NCBI GenBank assembly: GCA_029243545.1 | Contig: JAQWRV010000005.1 | Span: forward strand, 1 to 64,000 | Direction: 5' to 3' | Length of the DNA: 64,000 nucleotides | Origin: Rhodospirillaceae bacterium | GTDB taxonomy: Bacteria; Pseudomonadota; Alphaproteobacteria; Rhodospirillales; Rhodospirillaceae | Shown: positions 1 through 10,064 of the stretch, in pieces | Numbering within the stretch: the first letter of the stretch is position 1 | Layout: every line of letters begins with the position of its first letter | Made by a program: the position numbers and the translations under genes | Notes under the pieces: model-generated | Database searches by the model: none | The model's input: the letters and a program-made list of their open reading frames with translations, nothing else | What the model was told of the DNA's origin: nothing

Positions 1-258
1 CGATAAAAAGGGTTGCTATCAAGACGGAGACGCACTGAACGGCGCTCGAAGTGGACGTGTATGCGGTCATAAAAACCCCAACTGAACCAAAGAATATTGC
101 TAGTGAACAGCGTAGTGGAGGATCGGACGCCAACCTAGCGATGTGAAGAAGGGAACCGCGACTCGGGCGGAGATAGGTAAAAAGGTATAGGTTTTGAGCC
201 ACGTTTCTTGGGCTTCTGGTCCGAAAAACAGCCAAATAGGTCTGCAAGCCTGGATCAT
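1..258. other. left-edge stretch without a recognisable gene
   Basis: No reading frame here resembles a known protein and none has a convincing start with a ribosome binding site. It lies just upstream of a receiver-domain fragment and may hold decayed sequence from the same ancestral gene. Confidence is low because the stretch is cut by the window edge. Confidence 0.3.
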
Positions 259-506
259 GACGCTGTATGCCCGGCCCCAAGGTATTAGGCTTATACGAAT
301 GCCTCTCACGCGTATGCCTCCGCAACGTGCGCCCAGATTTTCGGGTTCTGTTGACCAGCGGGTATTCGGATCAAAAGGTATTGAAAGACGCTTTGGATAT
401 TTCGGCTGTTGTGCGCAAACCGTTTGACCTGCAAGAGCTAAAGGAGAAACTTGCAATTCTTACGGCCGGCCTCGGGGCCTTCGACTCCAAATCCAAACGA
501 GGATAG
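259..506 (+). pseudogene. receiver (REC) domain fragment of a response regulator or hybrid kinase
   Basis: From 267 the frame encodes about 79 residues. Their middle (RPDFRVLLTSGYSD) and end (VRKPFDLQELKEKL) match the beta4 strand, the conserved Thr/Ser region and the Lys-Pro motif of a CheY-like receiver domain. The MPGP at the beginning matches the segment just after the phospho-accepting Asp. Immediately upstream, the frame containing Asp-Ala-Val before that MPG is shifted by one base, and an in-frame TGA lies at 258-260. The N-terminal half with the acidic pocket is not recognisable. A 5'-truncated, frameshifted remnant is the simplest reading. The frame ends 18 bp before the stop of the convergent MFS gene. 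Homology to REC is fairly sure; the parent protein is unknown. Confidence 0.5.
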
Positions 507-524
507 GCCCGTGCTGTGCGTCTA

Positions 525-1787
525 TTACGCCGCCACTGTTTCCTGTTGTCTTCGTGACATTTGACGTTTGATGGCAAAGATACAAACCATGGCTATTGCG
601 ACCATAAACAGCATGAGGTCAATAGCGGGAATATAGCTGCCCAACTGGACACGTAATGTCCCGAGCGTAAATATTCCAATCGCGGCCGCGATCGTATCAA
701 CCGCCACATAGACTCCCAAGATTCGTCCATAAGTCGGCCCTGCGAAAAGCTCTGCTATCGTTAATTGTATCATCGTGAATGCACCTGAAAAGCCAATGCC
801 ATAGACAATGGCGTAGGCATAAGTCATGGCAATATTTTCACCGTCCACCATACGTAAAATAACCAGCCCGATACCAAGGTTTGCTGTTGCCAACAACATG
901 ACGGCAAGCCTGTTCACGTGATCACTCAGCCAGCCAAAAGTAAACTTTCCTACAATGGCGCAGAGGAAGAAAACAAACACAACATCAATAACAGTGGCAC
1001 GATCATACCCATGATCTTTTTCTAGGTAGACCGCATGGTGTTGCGTTACGCCAGTGATACAGAACCACAGAATTCCGGTGGCAATAAGAAGGTAGTAAAA
1101 GACTGGCATTCGTGCGACCTGATTTAGGGGCAACCCACCGACAATACCAATTTTCTTGGTGCCTTCCCCGCCTTCTGTTTCACTTTGTGGTACTCCGTCA
1201 GGTGTAAGTCCTTTATCTTCCGGCCGCGCACGCAATGGCCATAAGACTGGCAGAAACATTCCGACAAAGCCGATTCCGGCCAAGATCATCATGGCCATTC
1301 GCCAGTTGCCATCGGTCAGAGGTACCTGAACAACCTTTGGCAACGCCGCTCCGCCAAAGCTTGATGCCATGAGAAGGATCCCGACAGCGCGTCCACGATA
1401 CTTAGTGAACCAGCGGCTGGTTGTCAGCATGGAAGGAATTAGGCCGCATAAAGACAAACCGAACGCGACGAATAGGTAAATCATGGTAAAGTGTAGAAGG
1501 CTGTCCATTGACAAGAACATGGTAAGGCCAAAAACCATCAACAGTGCACCAGCACCCATAATTGGGCGCGGAGAGTATCGATCAAACAGAAAACCAGCCG
1601 TTAGGTTAAAAACGGAAGCGAAAAGAAACTTGATTGCCGCCGGGCGCGTGACCTCTTCTTGGTTCCAGCCATATTCATCCATGAACGATGAGTAAAAAAC
1701 CGGTAGTGTAAAAGTGGCTATACCGTTTGAGACGGCATACATCACGAACAAGCCACCAAGAACCCACCAACCATAAAAGATCCGCAT
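525..1787 (-). CDS. MFS transporter, monocarboxylate/oxalate-formate-like
   Basis: A 420-residue inner-membrane carrier with about twelve hydrophobic segments and a central hydrophilic loop near residues 195-215. The opening FYGWWVLGGLF resembles the start of monocarboxylate and oxalate/formate-type MFS proteins. FDRYSPR near residue 65 is the loop 2-3 MFS signature, and WLSDHVNR is its second-half counterpart. It is clearly paralogous to the next upstream gene: both end with a segment containing AELFAGPTYGRILGVY or a close variant. It is the last gene of a same-strand series from adhC and fghA, 116 bp after its paralogue. Substrate cannot be read from sequence; export or uptake of a small organic acid such as formate is an inference from the neighbours. 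Confidence 0.8.
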   Translation of the reverse strand: MRIFYGWWVLGGLFVMYAVSNGIATFTLPVFYSSFMDEYGWNQEEVTRPAAIKFLFASVFNLTAGFLFDRYSPRPIMGAGALLMVFGLTMFLSMDSLLHFTMIYLFVAFGLSLCGLIPSMLTTSRWFTKYRGRAVGILLMASSFGGAALPKVVQVPLTDGNWRMAMMILAGIGFVGMFLPVLWPLRARPEDKGLTPDGVPQSETEGGEGTKKIGIVGGLPLNQVARMPVFYYLLIATGILWFCITGVTQHHAVYLEKDHGYDRATVIDVVFVFFLCAIVGKFTFGWLSDHVNRLAVMLLATANLGIGLVILRMVDGENIAMTYAYAIVYGIGFSGAFTMIQLTIAELFAGPTYGRILGVYVAVDTIAAAIGIFTLGTLRVQLGSYIPAIDLMLFMVAIAMVCIFAIKRQMSRRQQETVAA

Positions 1788-1903
1788 GATGCTCTATCCC
1801 TTTTGTCCGGACGCCAGCTGAATTACCGTGTTCGAATGAGGTGGTAAAAGTACGCAAAAGCGGGATGCGGCGATACAGTATTCTTCGCGTTATCTGACGC
1901 TAT

Positions 1904-3166
1904 TCACGTAGTAACCGACTGAACCCGCTTTGCGGCAAGCCGATTAATAGCAATGACGCAAATTGTCGCCACGACGCACATGCCAATCATCAGGTCGATG
2001 GCGGGAATATAACTACCGGCTCTCACTCTGATTACACCGGTTATGAAAATTCCCGTTCCAGCGGCCAGCGTATCAACAAAGAAATACACACCGAGAATGC
2101 GGCCATAGGTCGGGCCGGCGAAGAGATCAGCGATCATGAGCTGAACCATAGTGAATGTTCCTGCAAAGCCAATGCCGTAGACTAGTGCATAAATATAGAC
2201 CATCGTCATGCTTGAACCATCGAGCATGCGAAGTACCACCAAACCTGCCGTAATATTAATGATTGCCAGCAACATGATGTGGCCTTTGGAAAACTTATCG
2301 CTGAGCCAGCCGAACAACACTTTTCCGATAATCGAACACCAAAAGAAAATACTAAACGCAAACGCGAGTTCAGCCCCTCCCAGGCCTTGATCGCGGCCAA
2401 GATAGATAGATTGGTGTTGGAGGACACTGGTGATGCAATACCACAACGTGCCGGTGGCAACGACGAGCAGATAAAAGATCGGCATTTTCATGGCTTCGCT
2501 AATGGTGGCACCGGCGACGATACCGAGCTGCTCTTTTTCTTCGGGTGACCCGGCATCGGCCACAGGAAGACCATCAGGTGTCTGGCCGACATCTTCCGGC
2601 TTGTCACGCAGGGGCCAGACCAGCGGCACGACCATACACACTGCTGCAATAGTAATGAGTATCCAAAGGGCCGCACGCCAATCACTTTCCTGAAGGGAAC
2701 CGGCAATCGTTAGTGGCAACGTAGCGCCACCAAAGCTAGAGGCCATGAGCAAGGTGCCAAAGGCAAAACCCCGGTATTTTGTAAACCAGCGGCTGGCCAC
2801 CACCATCACTGGCATCATTCCGCATAAGGCCAAGCCAAACGAGAAAATGAGATGAACCGCCGTAAGATGCCAAAGTTCTGAAATGAACGTGTAGGCAATG
2901 AGATCGACGATGACGATGACCGCGCCGGTGATCATCATGCGACGCGCGGAGAAACGGTCGATTAGAAAACCAACGGCGATGGAGTAAAATGCGGCCGCAA
3001 AAAACATGAGCGCCGCTGGACGCGTTACCTCCGCCTCATTCCAAGTGAACTCTTCGATCAATGAAGGATATAAAAGCGGTAAGGTAAAGTTGGATATGCC
3101 GTTGGACACTGCATACGTTACGAACAGCGCAATTAAAACAAACCACCCATAAAATATGCGGGGCAT
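1904..3166 (-). CDS. MFS transporter, tandem paralogue
   Basis: Also 420 residues, with the same architecture as the downstream copy: an N-terminal FYGWFVL start, the loop signature FLIDRFSARRM, a long central loop (about residues 195-215), and WLSDKFSKG in the second half. The C-terminal third is strongly conserved between copies (DLFAGPTYGRILGVYFFVD). The two genes and the shortened third copy are tandem duplicates that have diverged. It begins 13 bp after the stop of the shortened copy, so the two are probably co-transcribed. Likely an inner-membrane secondary carrier for a small carboxylate. MFS membership is sure; substrate is unknown. Confidence 0.8.
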   Translation of the reverse strand: MPRIFYGWFVLIALFVTYAVSNGISNFTLPLLYPSLIEEFTWNEAEVTRPAALMFFAAAFYSIAVGFLIDRFSARRMMITGAVIVIVDLIAYTFISELWHLTAVHLIFSFGLALCGMMPVMVVASRWFTKYRGFAFGTLLMASSFGGATLPLTIAGSLQESDWRAALWILITIAAVCMVVPLVWPLRDKPEDVGQTPDGLPVADAGSPEEKEQLGIVAGATISEAMKMPIFYLLVVATGTLWYCITSVLQHQSIYLGRDQGLGGAELAFAFSIFFWCSIIGKVLFGWLSDKFSKGHIMLLAIINITAGLVVLRMLDGSSMTMVYIYALVYGIGFAGTFTMVQLMIADLFAGPTYGRILGVYFFVDTLAAGTGIFITGVIRVRAGSYIPAIDLMIGMCVVATICVIAINRLAAKRVQSVTT

Positions 3167-3179
3167 AGACTAATCCTTG

Positions 3180-3521
3180 TCAAGTTGTCGCGTCGGCCGC
3201 GCGCACCTGTACCGTCGTACGCTGACTCACATAAACACAAACGAAAGCTGCAACACAGAGTCCGATCATCATATTGATGACGGGATAATAGTTATCGGAC
3301 ATCACGCGCAGCTGGGCTAATGCGGCAATACCCATGGCACCGACAAGCTTATCGATAAACACGTATACGCCCAGAATGCGGCCATAGGTAGGGCCGGCGA
3401 ACAACTCGGCGATCATCAATTGGATCATGGTAAACGCGCAAGAGAAGCCGATGCCGTAGATGACCGCATAGGTCAGGCACAGACCGCCGAGCAAAATACA
3501 CCCGTAAAACACACGACACAT
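3180..3521 (-). pseudogene. internally deleted MFS transporter, third tandem copy
   Basis: This 113-residue frame starts like its neighbours (VFYGCILLGGLCLTYAV) and then, without a stop or shift, continues as the last quarter of the same family (YGIGFSCAFTMIQLMIAELF, then GPTYGRILGVY). About 300 residues, from helix 1 to around helix 9, are missing. The joint falls where N-terminal Tyr-Ala-Val resembles C-terminal Tyr-Ala-Ile-Val-Tyr-Gly-Ile in the paralogues, suggesting deletion between short similar sequences. Start codon and an AAGGGA upstream are intact, so it may still be made as a short membrane protein. It lies 38 bp after fghA and 13 bp before the intact copy. Transport by this product is very unlikely. 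Confidence 0.75.
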
Positions 3522-3559
3522 GGCAGCGTTCCCTTTTGAATCAATACCGTGCTTATCAC

Positions 3560-4417
3560 TTATTTGAGCGCTGCAGCGTGATGACGAAGATGGTCTTCCA
3601 TAAACGTGGAAATGAAATAATAGCCGTGATCGTACCCTGCGTGACTGCGCAGCGTTAGGGACAACCCGACCTCAGAACAGGCGTTCTCTAACAAATGTGG
3701 ATGCAGCTGGGTTTTAAGAAACGAATCACTCATACCCTGGTCGATGAGCAGCGGCGGACGCCCGTGAGCATCATCCTTGCTCAAACTTAAAATAAGCTCG
3801 GCGGCATCGTATTCACGCCAGGTTTCTTGTTGCGGCCCAAGATATAGCCGCAAAGCCTTGTCGCCCCATGGGCAGTGCAGGGGAGAACAGATCGGCGCGA
3901 AGGCCGAAATACTGCGGTATGTGTCGGGATTTTTGAGGCCGATGGTGAGTGCGCCGTGACCACCCATGGAATGACCGAAGATGCCTTGCCGATTGGGATC
4001 TGCCGGAAATCCGTCGCGTATAACGGTGTTCAGTTCCTGGGTGATGTAGGAGCACATGCGATAGTGCGCCGCATAAGGCGCTTCCGTCGCATCAAGATAA
4101 AACCCGGCGCCATGACCAAAATCCCATCCGCCGTCGGGATCATCCGGAACGTTCTCGCCACGCGGCGAGGTATCGGGCGCGACCAGCATGAGGCCAAGTT
4201 CGGCCGCCACCCGCTGCGGCCCAGCCTTAGTCATGAATGTTTCTTCCGTGCAAGTCAGGCCGGCCAGATACGTGAGCACCGGCACAGGACCATCTTTAGC
4301 CTGCGGTGGCACAAACACGGAGAATCTCATCGAGCACTGTGTTTCCGTCGCATCATGGCGATAAAACCCCATGGTGCCGTTAAACGATGCATGCTCAGAG
4401 AGTGTTTCAAAGGTCAT
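3560..4417 (-). CDS. fghA: S-formylglutathione hydrolase
   Basis: Hydrolyses S-formylglutathione to formate and glutathione, the second step of glutathione-dependent formaldehyde removal, in the cytoplasm. The 285-residue esterase-D-type protein shows the nucleophile motif GHSMGGHGAL with Ser near residue 150, and candidates for the rest of the triad in LIDQGMSD (Asp) and AGYDHGYYF (His). YLAGLTCTEETF near residue 50 is a family hallmark. I place the start at 4417 (MTFETLSEH), 10 bp after the adhC stop, rather than at codons lying inside adhC. It directly follows adhC, which makes its substrate, so the pair is almost surely one transcription unit. Confidence 0.93.
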   Translation of the reverse strand: MTFETLSEHASFNGTMGFYRHDATETQCSMRFSVFVPPQAKDGPVPVLTYLAGLTCTEETFMTKAGPQRVAAELGLMLVAPDTSPRGENVPDDPDGGWDFGHGAGFYLDATEAPYAAHYRMCSYITQELNTVIRDGFPADPNRQGIFGHSMGGHGALTIGLKNPDTYRSISAFAPICSPLHCPWGDKALRLYLGPQQETWREYDAAELILSLSKDDAHGRPPLLIDQGMSDSFLKTQLHPHLLENACSEVGLSLTLRSHAGYDHGYYFISTFMEDHLRHHAAALK

Positions 4418-4427
4418 GGGATGCAGC

Positions 4428-5618
<1,191 letters not shown>

Positions 5619-5638
5619 CTACCCTTCCCAAATTCCGT

Positions 5639-5683
5639 CTTACCCCTACCCACCACGGTGTGGCCGGAGTACATTGGGGTAAG
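5639..5683. repeat. 8-bp inverted repeat between adhC and the PAS-EAL remnant
   Basis: CTTACCCC (5639-5646) and its exact complement GGGGTAAG (5676-5683) flank 29 bases that contain a second small dyad around CCACGGTGTGG. It sits upstream of divergent adhC. It could be an operator, or chance; there is no second copy in the window to compare. Confidence 0.25.
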
Positions 5684-6200
5684 GGTTTCTCGGGGATTGG
5701 GGCTATACCATCGCATGCTAGGCACACAAGCCTTATTTGATGCCAGGCTTGATGCGACAAGCGGTGCCGTAATGGTGACCGACCAGTCGGGAACCGTCGT
5801 CCGCGTCAATGCCGCCATCGAAAAACTCACAGGCTATTCGGAAAAGGGTCTCAGCGGTAATGATGCAACAGATCTCTTTGGCGAATTTAATGACGAAGGG
5901 TTTTTCAACGAACTTTGGTCGGTCGACGATCAGTCAAGACGAGACTTTAATTCCGTAAGGTCGAAACATGCGGATGGCAAAGCGCAAATTAATAATACCG
6001 CGGCAATCGCTCGGGCAATTATCCTCTTCTCCAAAGGACTGGGCCTGGAAGTGACCGCCGAAGGGGCGGAGTTGATCGAGCACGTTGATTTTCTGCGCGA
6101 GAACGGATGCGATCTTATTCAAGGGTTCTTCTATTCCCGCCCCGTACCTGCTCACGAACTAGAGAAATTGTTGCAGCAGTCCGCCCTGATGAACGACTAA
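5658..6200 (+). pseudogene. PAS domain joined to the C-terminal end of an EAL domain (internally deleted c-di-GMP enzyme)
   Basis: The frame (180 residues; a second possible start is ATG 5715) carries a PAS domain at about residues 30-110 (VTDQSGTVVRVNAAIEKLTG). It then passes directly into the last third of an EAL phosphodiesterase domain (AIARAIILFSKGLGLEVTAE, later GCDLIQGFFYSRPVP). A GGDEF domain, usually between PAS and EAL, and the first two thirds of EAL including its Glu-Ala-Leu metal site are absent. Phosphodiesterase activity is therefore not expected. No stop or frameshift marks the join, so this is an in-frame internal deletion, like the shortened MFS copy 2 kb away. A functional PAS-only sensor is a remote alternative. 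Confidence 0.7.
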
Positions 6201-6217
6201 CGCTTCAAATACCCGCA

Positions 6218-7057
6218 GTGCTTGCCTACCCCCTCCCGGAAATTAAAGAAGATAAAGCGGACGGACATATCGCTGCCCTGTATAATGATATTCGTGCCGT
6301 TATCCGTGTGCCTATCGTTAATTTAATCTTCCGGTATATGGCCACCGTACCCGGCTGCTTGGAATGGACATGGGGAACTCTACGGCCTCTCTATATTTCT
6401 GGGTACATCCCGGCTGCTGCTGATGTATTAACAGCGGACGTTCTGCCCGGACAATCCGCTGATCTGTCGGGCCCCATTTCAAAAGCCGCTCTAACGCCCG
6501 ATGACATCATTGCCATAGACAGAGTTCTGAATTCATACGGCCGCGCCAATCCCATGAATGCGGTGGGCCTTCAGGTCATCAATCTCGCCTTAGACCAAGA
6601 GCCGCAGAGTGAGTCTGTGGGATACGCTTTATCTCTCACTGATGGTGATTTGCTGTCGCCGAGTGGGCTAGCCGATCTTCTGCCTATGATCGACCCCTCA
6701 ACAGCACCCGAACGGGTGCACAACGCCTTGCAACGTCTAGCCAGACAAGTTCACGGCGGCGACACCGATGTGATCCCCTCGCTCTTCCGTCACTTTGGAG
6801 CATGGCCGGTGTTTCTGGAGCACCTTGAAAGCGCGCTGGCTCCGGTGCTGAGCGATGGCATTGAAAGCGCAGCGATGCGCATGCTGGAGGAAAGCAAAGA
6901 CCACGCGCACACGTTGTATATGAACCTCACCTTGCCCGAGACACAGCCTAACGGATCAACCATAGCAGCTTTGAGAAAGCTGATCGGGCAATTTCCGGCA
7001 AACATCTGCCGGATGACGGTCCTTGCGACCCTGCTCAAACGCGGCTTGCCAAGCTGA
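6218..7057 (+). CDS. DehI-like protein (halocarboxylic acid dehalogenase-type fold family)
   Basis: About 279 residues if translation begins at GTG 6218; an upstream in-frame ATG at 6107 would overlap the PAS-EAL remnant. The N-terminal part (DIRAVIRVPIVNLIFRYMAT, then PGCLEWTWGTLRPLYISG) resembles a family annotated in alphaproteobacteria as DehI, whose characterised member hydrolyses 2-haloacids. Two loosely similar halves fit the pseudo-dimeric all-helical DehI fold. Whether this member dehalogenates is unknown, and catalytic residues were not verified. No signal peptide or membrane segment. It stands alone, facing the convergent hydrolase gene. Family call is from memory of similar sequences and is moderately sure. 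Confidence 0.5.
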   Translation: MLAYPLPEIKEDKADGHIAALYNDIRAVIRVPIVNLIFRYMATVPGCLEWTWGTLRPLYISGYIPAAADVLTADVLPGQSADLSGPISKAALTPDDIIAIDRVLNSYGRANPMNAVGLQVINLALDQEPQSESVGYALSLTDGDLLSPSGLADLLPMIDPSTAPERVHNALQRLARQVHGGDTDVIPSLFRHFGAWPVFLEHLESALAPVLSDGIESAAMRMLEESKDHAHTLYMNLTLPETQPNGSTIAALRKLIGQFPANICRMTVLATLLKRGLPS

Positions 7058-7131
7058 GGGCCGTGCAACGGGTGACGGGAGTCCGCGATGATATTTCGGT
7101 TTGGCTCAAAGCCTTACGGCTCATACTCAAT

Positions 7132-8022
7132 TTACTGATCTTCAAGAGTATCTACTTTGGCGACAAAGGCCTCAATGGCTGACAGTGCTTCCGGCTCGGT
7201 CAGTGTAGGCACGTGCCCCCGGTTTGGGACAGTTACAAGGTCGAGACCTGGCAGCCTTTCGGTCATTTCAGCCGCTGTTTCTTTAGACAAAAGGTCTGAT
7301 AGGGCGCCCCGGATGAGGAGGCTAGGGATTGGCTTAAGCGCCTCAAACACAGGCCATAAATCAAGATCAGTGACCTGGTTTTGTGCCATGGCTTGGGCGA
7401 TTGCTGGGTCGCAATCTTGGGTCACTGTGCCGTCTGGATTGGCGCGGCATGTTTGGAGTGCAAATTCGCGCCACTGAGCGTCCGTAAAGGTTGGATAAAT
7501 CACCGTATTGATTTCGCGTATCGTGGCAATCGCTTCATCCCAGCCTGACCACGCAGTCCACGTACCCATATACTTACCGATCCGAGCTAAACCAACAGGG
7601 TCAATAATCGGGCCTATGTCATTGAGAACGACACCGGCGATCCTTTGAGAGGTAACCTGACATAACCCAGCACTTACAATACCACCCAATGATGTTCCGA
7701 TCAGAATAACGCGCTCAAGTTTACGGAGATCCAACAGAGTAAGAACGTCACCGACGTAAATAGACGGTTCGTAGTGCGACGGGTCCGAATCCCAATCGGA
7801 CGCACCTCGCCCCCTGAAATCAGGGCAGATCACTGAACGCGTCGCAGATAAATGGCTTGCCAGTTCAGAAAAGTCGCGCGCGTTACGCGACAGACCAGGT
7901 AGGCAAATGGCCGGCACGCCATCCGCCCTGGCATACTTCACATAGTGAAGCGTGAGATCATCAGCAGACTGATACGTGTGATCCTGACCAGCCTTTGCGG
8001 CCGTTACTATTGACTGTGACAT
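7132..8022 (-). CDS. alpha/beta-fold hydrolase
   Basis: A 296-residue cytoplasmic protein with an alpha/beta hydrolase core. It shows CLPGLSRNARDF near residue 40 for the oxyanion loop, PDFRGRGASDWD near residue 90, the nucleophile elbow GTSLGG near residue 120, and a C-terminal RGHVPTLTEPEAL supplying the catalytic His. PSLLIRGALSD should hold the acid residue. It resembles broad alphaproteobacterial esterase/lyase-like hydrolases. The substrate cannot be told from sequence. It is transcribed alone, divergent from the nucleoside transporter and convergent with the DehI-like gene. Confidence 0.8.
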   Translation of the reverse strand: MSQSIVTAAKAGQDHTYQSADDLTLHYVKYARADGVPAICLPGLSRNARDFSELASHLSATRSVICPDFRGRGASDWDSDPSHYEPSIYVGDVLTLLDLRKLERVILIGTSLGGIVSAGLCQVTSQRIAGVVLNDIGPIIDPVGLARIGKYMGTWTAWSGWDEAIATIREINTVIYPTFTDAQWREFALQTCRANPDGTVTQDCDPAIAQAMAQNQVTDLDLWPVFEALKPIPSLLIRGALSDLLSKETAAEMTERLPGLDLVTVPNRGHVPTLTEPEALSAIEAFVAKVDTLEDQ

Positions 8023-8167
8023 AGCCGCTTTCAGTCGTTTCTAGGGCCCAGGTTTTTAGCACATTTCCCTGGGATTCCTCGGGTTCTAGAGAAACACGAC
8101 GATAGGGTAAAGAAATTGCCTTTACGCAATCAAGCGGTCACAGTGAGCCGCCGCAAGGGGGCAATGA

Positions 8168-9436
8168 ATGTTAGAATCGATGCAGAGCGCTTTGGGACTG
8201 GTTGTGCTCACGGGAGCGGCCTGGGCGATGAGCGAACAGCAATCTGCTGTTTCCTGGCGGGTGGTCGGGACAGGTCTTTCAGCCCAATTGATCATCGCGT
8301 TAGCGCTTCTCAAGGTGGGTGTATTTCAAGACGTTTTTGCGGTGCTGAACAACGGCGTGATGGCTGTCGCCGATGCGACACGCGCCGGAACATCATTTGT
8401 CTTCGGCTATATCGGGGGTGGCGAAGTACCTTTTGTGGTACGTGACGATGCCGGCTCAACGTTCGTGCTCGCGTTTGAGTCACTCCCTCTGATCTTGGTG
8501 ATCAGTGCAATTTCAGCTCTTTTGTTTCATTGGAAAATTATGCCGCCAATCGTGCGTGGGTTTGCATGGGCCCTGCGCCGGACGATAGGTGTGAATGGTC
8601 CTGTCGGCATTGCGGTAGCGCTTAATATTTTCATGGGCCAGACTGAGGCGCCAATCGTTGTCCGGCCCTATTTGAAGACGGAATCCCGCGCCGGACTATT
8701 TGTAATTATGACGGCGGGCATGGGTACCGTCGCTGGCTCGGTGATGCTTCTCTATGTAACCTTTTTAGACGGAATAATTCCTAACCCGCTGGGTCATATT
8801 CTCACGGCATCTCTGATTAGTGCGCCGGCTGCAATTATGGTTGCGCTTCTGATGATTCCAGAAGACCCAGATCGTGCGGACGACGCTTCGGACGCCCATG
8901 TACAGTTTCCGTCTGAGGAAGGTGATAATGTGATGGCCGTTGTTACACGAGGCACGCTGGAAGGTGTTCAGTTGGTCATTAATATTATTGCCATGCTGAT
9001 TGTGCTTGTTGCGCTGGTGACTCTCACCAATATGATTATGGGCATCCTACCTTATGTGAATGGTGAGCCGCTAACCTTGCAACGCATTCTTGGGTGGGTT
9101 ATGGCGCCGGTGGCTTGGCTGATAGGAATTCCCTGGAGCGAGGCCTTCACCGCCGGTTCTCTCTTGGGGACAAAAACAATTCTGAATGAATTGATTGCCT
9201 ATATAGATTTTTCTCAGTTGCCCGAAGATGCACTTAGCCCGCGCAGCCGCCTCATTATGACTTACGCGCTGTGCGGGTTTGCCAACCTGGCATCAATCGG
9301 AATTGGCATTGGCGCCCTGTTAACCATGGCGCCCGAACGCCGCAGAGATATTATTGAACTCGTTCCACGCGCGGTCATTTCTGGAACCATTACGACGCTT
9401 CTCACGGGCGCCATGGTGGGCGTGATCTCAACCTAA
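8168..9436 (+). CDS. concentrative nucleoside transporter (CNT/NupC family)
   Basis: A 422-residue inner-membrane cation-coupled nucleoside carrier. The family motif NIFMGQTEAPIVVRPYL, which contributes to nucleoside and sodium binding, is present near residue 160. The second conserved region, including GSLLGTKTILNE and the C-terminal ALCGFANLASIGIGIG, is intact. Length fits bacterial NupC-type proteins. The start at 8168 follows GGGGGCAATGA; a nearby ATG at 8164 is out of frame. It is alone in its unit. Uptake of nucleosides for salvage is the expected role; exact specificity is not readable. Confidence 0.9.
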   Translation: MLESMQSALGLVVLTGAAWAMSEQQSAVSWRVVGTGLSAQLIIALALLKVGVFQDVFAVLNNGVMAVADATRAGTSFVFGYIGGGEVPFVVRDDAGSTFVLAFESLPLILVISAISALLFHWKIMPPIVRGFAWALRRTIGVNGPVGIAVALNIFMGQTEAPIVVRPYLKTESRAGLFVIMTAGMGTVAGSVMLLYVTFLDGIIPNPLGHILTASLISAPAAIMVALLMIPEDPDRADDASDAHVQFPSEEGDNVMAVVTRGTLEGVQLVINIIAMLIVLVALVTLTNMIMGILPYVNGEPLTLQRILGWVMAPVAWLIGIPWSEAFTAGSLLGTKTILNELIAYIDFSQLPEDALSPRSRLIMTYALCGFANLASIGIGIGALLTMAPERRRDIIELVPRAVISGTITTLLTGAMVGVIST

Positions 9437-9652
9437 ACTGCACAGCTTCGACTGGTTCCAACTGCCGAGAACGCCTTTATGGTTCACACACTGGAGATGG
9501 GCATTAGCATTCACGCGAGCCGGCGCGCGTTCTTGTCAACGTCACACACAGATTCGGATACCGACTTGATTATTGAGGTTTGAATCACCGCCCGGGACCG
9601 AGCAGCAGCTGACGGTTTGTTTAGCAATCCCAGCTGACCGCCTTACTGTTTC
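9437..9652. other. intergenic, nothing identified
   Basis: This gap lies between two convergent genes. I saw no coding frame with a family resemblance and no strong hairpin followed by a T run. Confidence 0.4.
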
Positions 9653-10039
9653 TTAGTCTAAAACATTCAAAGCAGCGCTAAGGTCTGAACACCTTTGCAG
9701 AATGACGTCTATCGACTTGGCATTGGTTTCAGCTGCTTGTTGCCGCGCCCTTTCCGACGTGCAGGACATGTTATAGAGGCGCCGAATATTACGTACTAGT
9801 TCGTCATCGCACGGCGCCGTGCGTGCAACCTCAATGTCCCGATGGACAGGCAGGTCAAGTTTATCATTAAAAACGGGCGCATCACCTATCATCAATCCCG
9901 GAACTAAGCCGGGGGGATTGATCAGTTGACCAGCATCATTCTTAAACGCAACCTCAACACATTGCGCAGACGAACGCTGATCAGCCAGCACGCACGCCGC
10001 GAGCGTTAAGGCAAAAAATAGCGGTTTATTCACGTGCAT
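9653..10039 (-). CDS. small exported protein of unknown function
   Basis: A 128-residue protein with a typical signal peptide: positive start MHVNK, hydrophobic FFALTLAACVLA, likely cleavage around SSA-QC near residue 26. The mature part has four Cys, so periplasmic disulfides are possible. No domain recognised; the only notable composition is a helical C-terminal third (SERARQQAAETNAKSIDVIL). A lipoprotein reading is weak, since the Ala-Ala-Cys within the hydrophobic core is not a clean lipobox. Its start lies 26 bp past the 3' end of the tRNA-Leu on the same strand, so it might be read through from the tRNA promoter. Confidence 0.55.
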   Translation of the reverse strand: MHVNKPLFFALTLAACVLADQRSSAQCVEVAFKNDAGQLINPPGLVPGLMIGDAPVFNDKLDLPVHRDIEVARTAPCDDELVRNIRRLYNMSCTSERARQQAAETNAKSIDVILQRCSDLSAALNVLD

Positions 10040-10064
10040 TATCCATAAACGGTCATCAATATTA

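Noticed and set aside
6107-6217. Longer DehI-like protein starting at ATG 6107
   Set aside because: The added residues overlap the PAS-EAL remnant in another frame and do not resemble the family.
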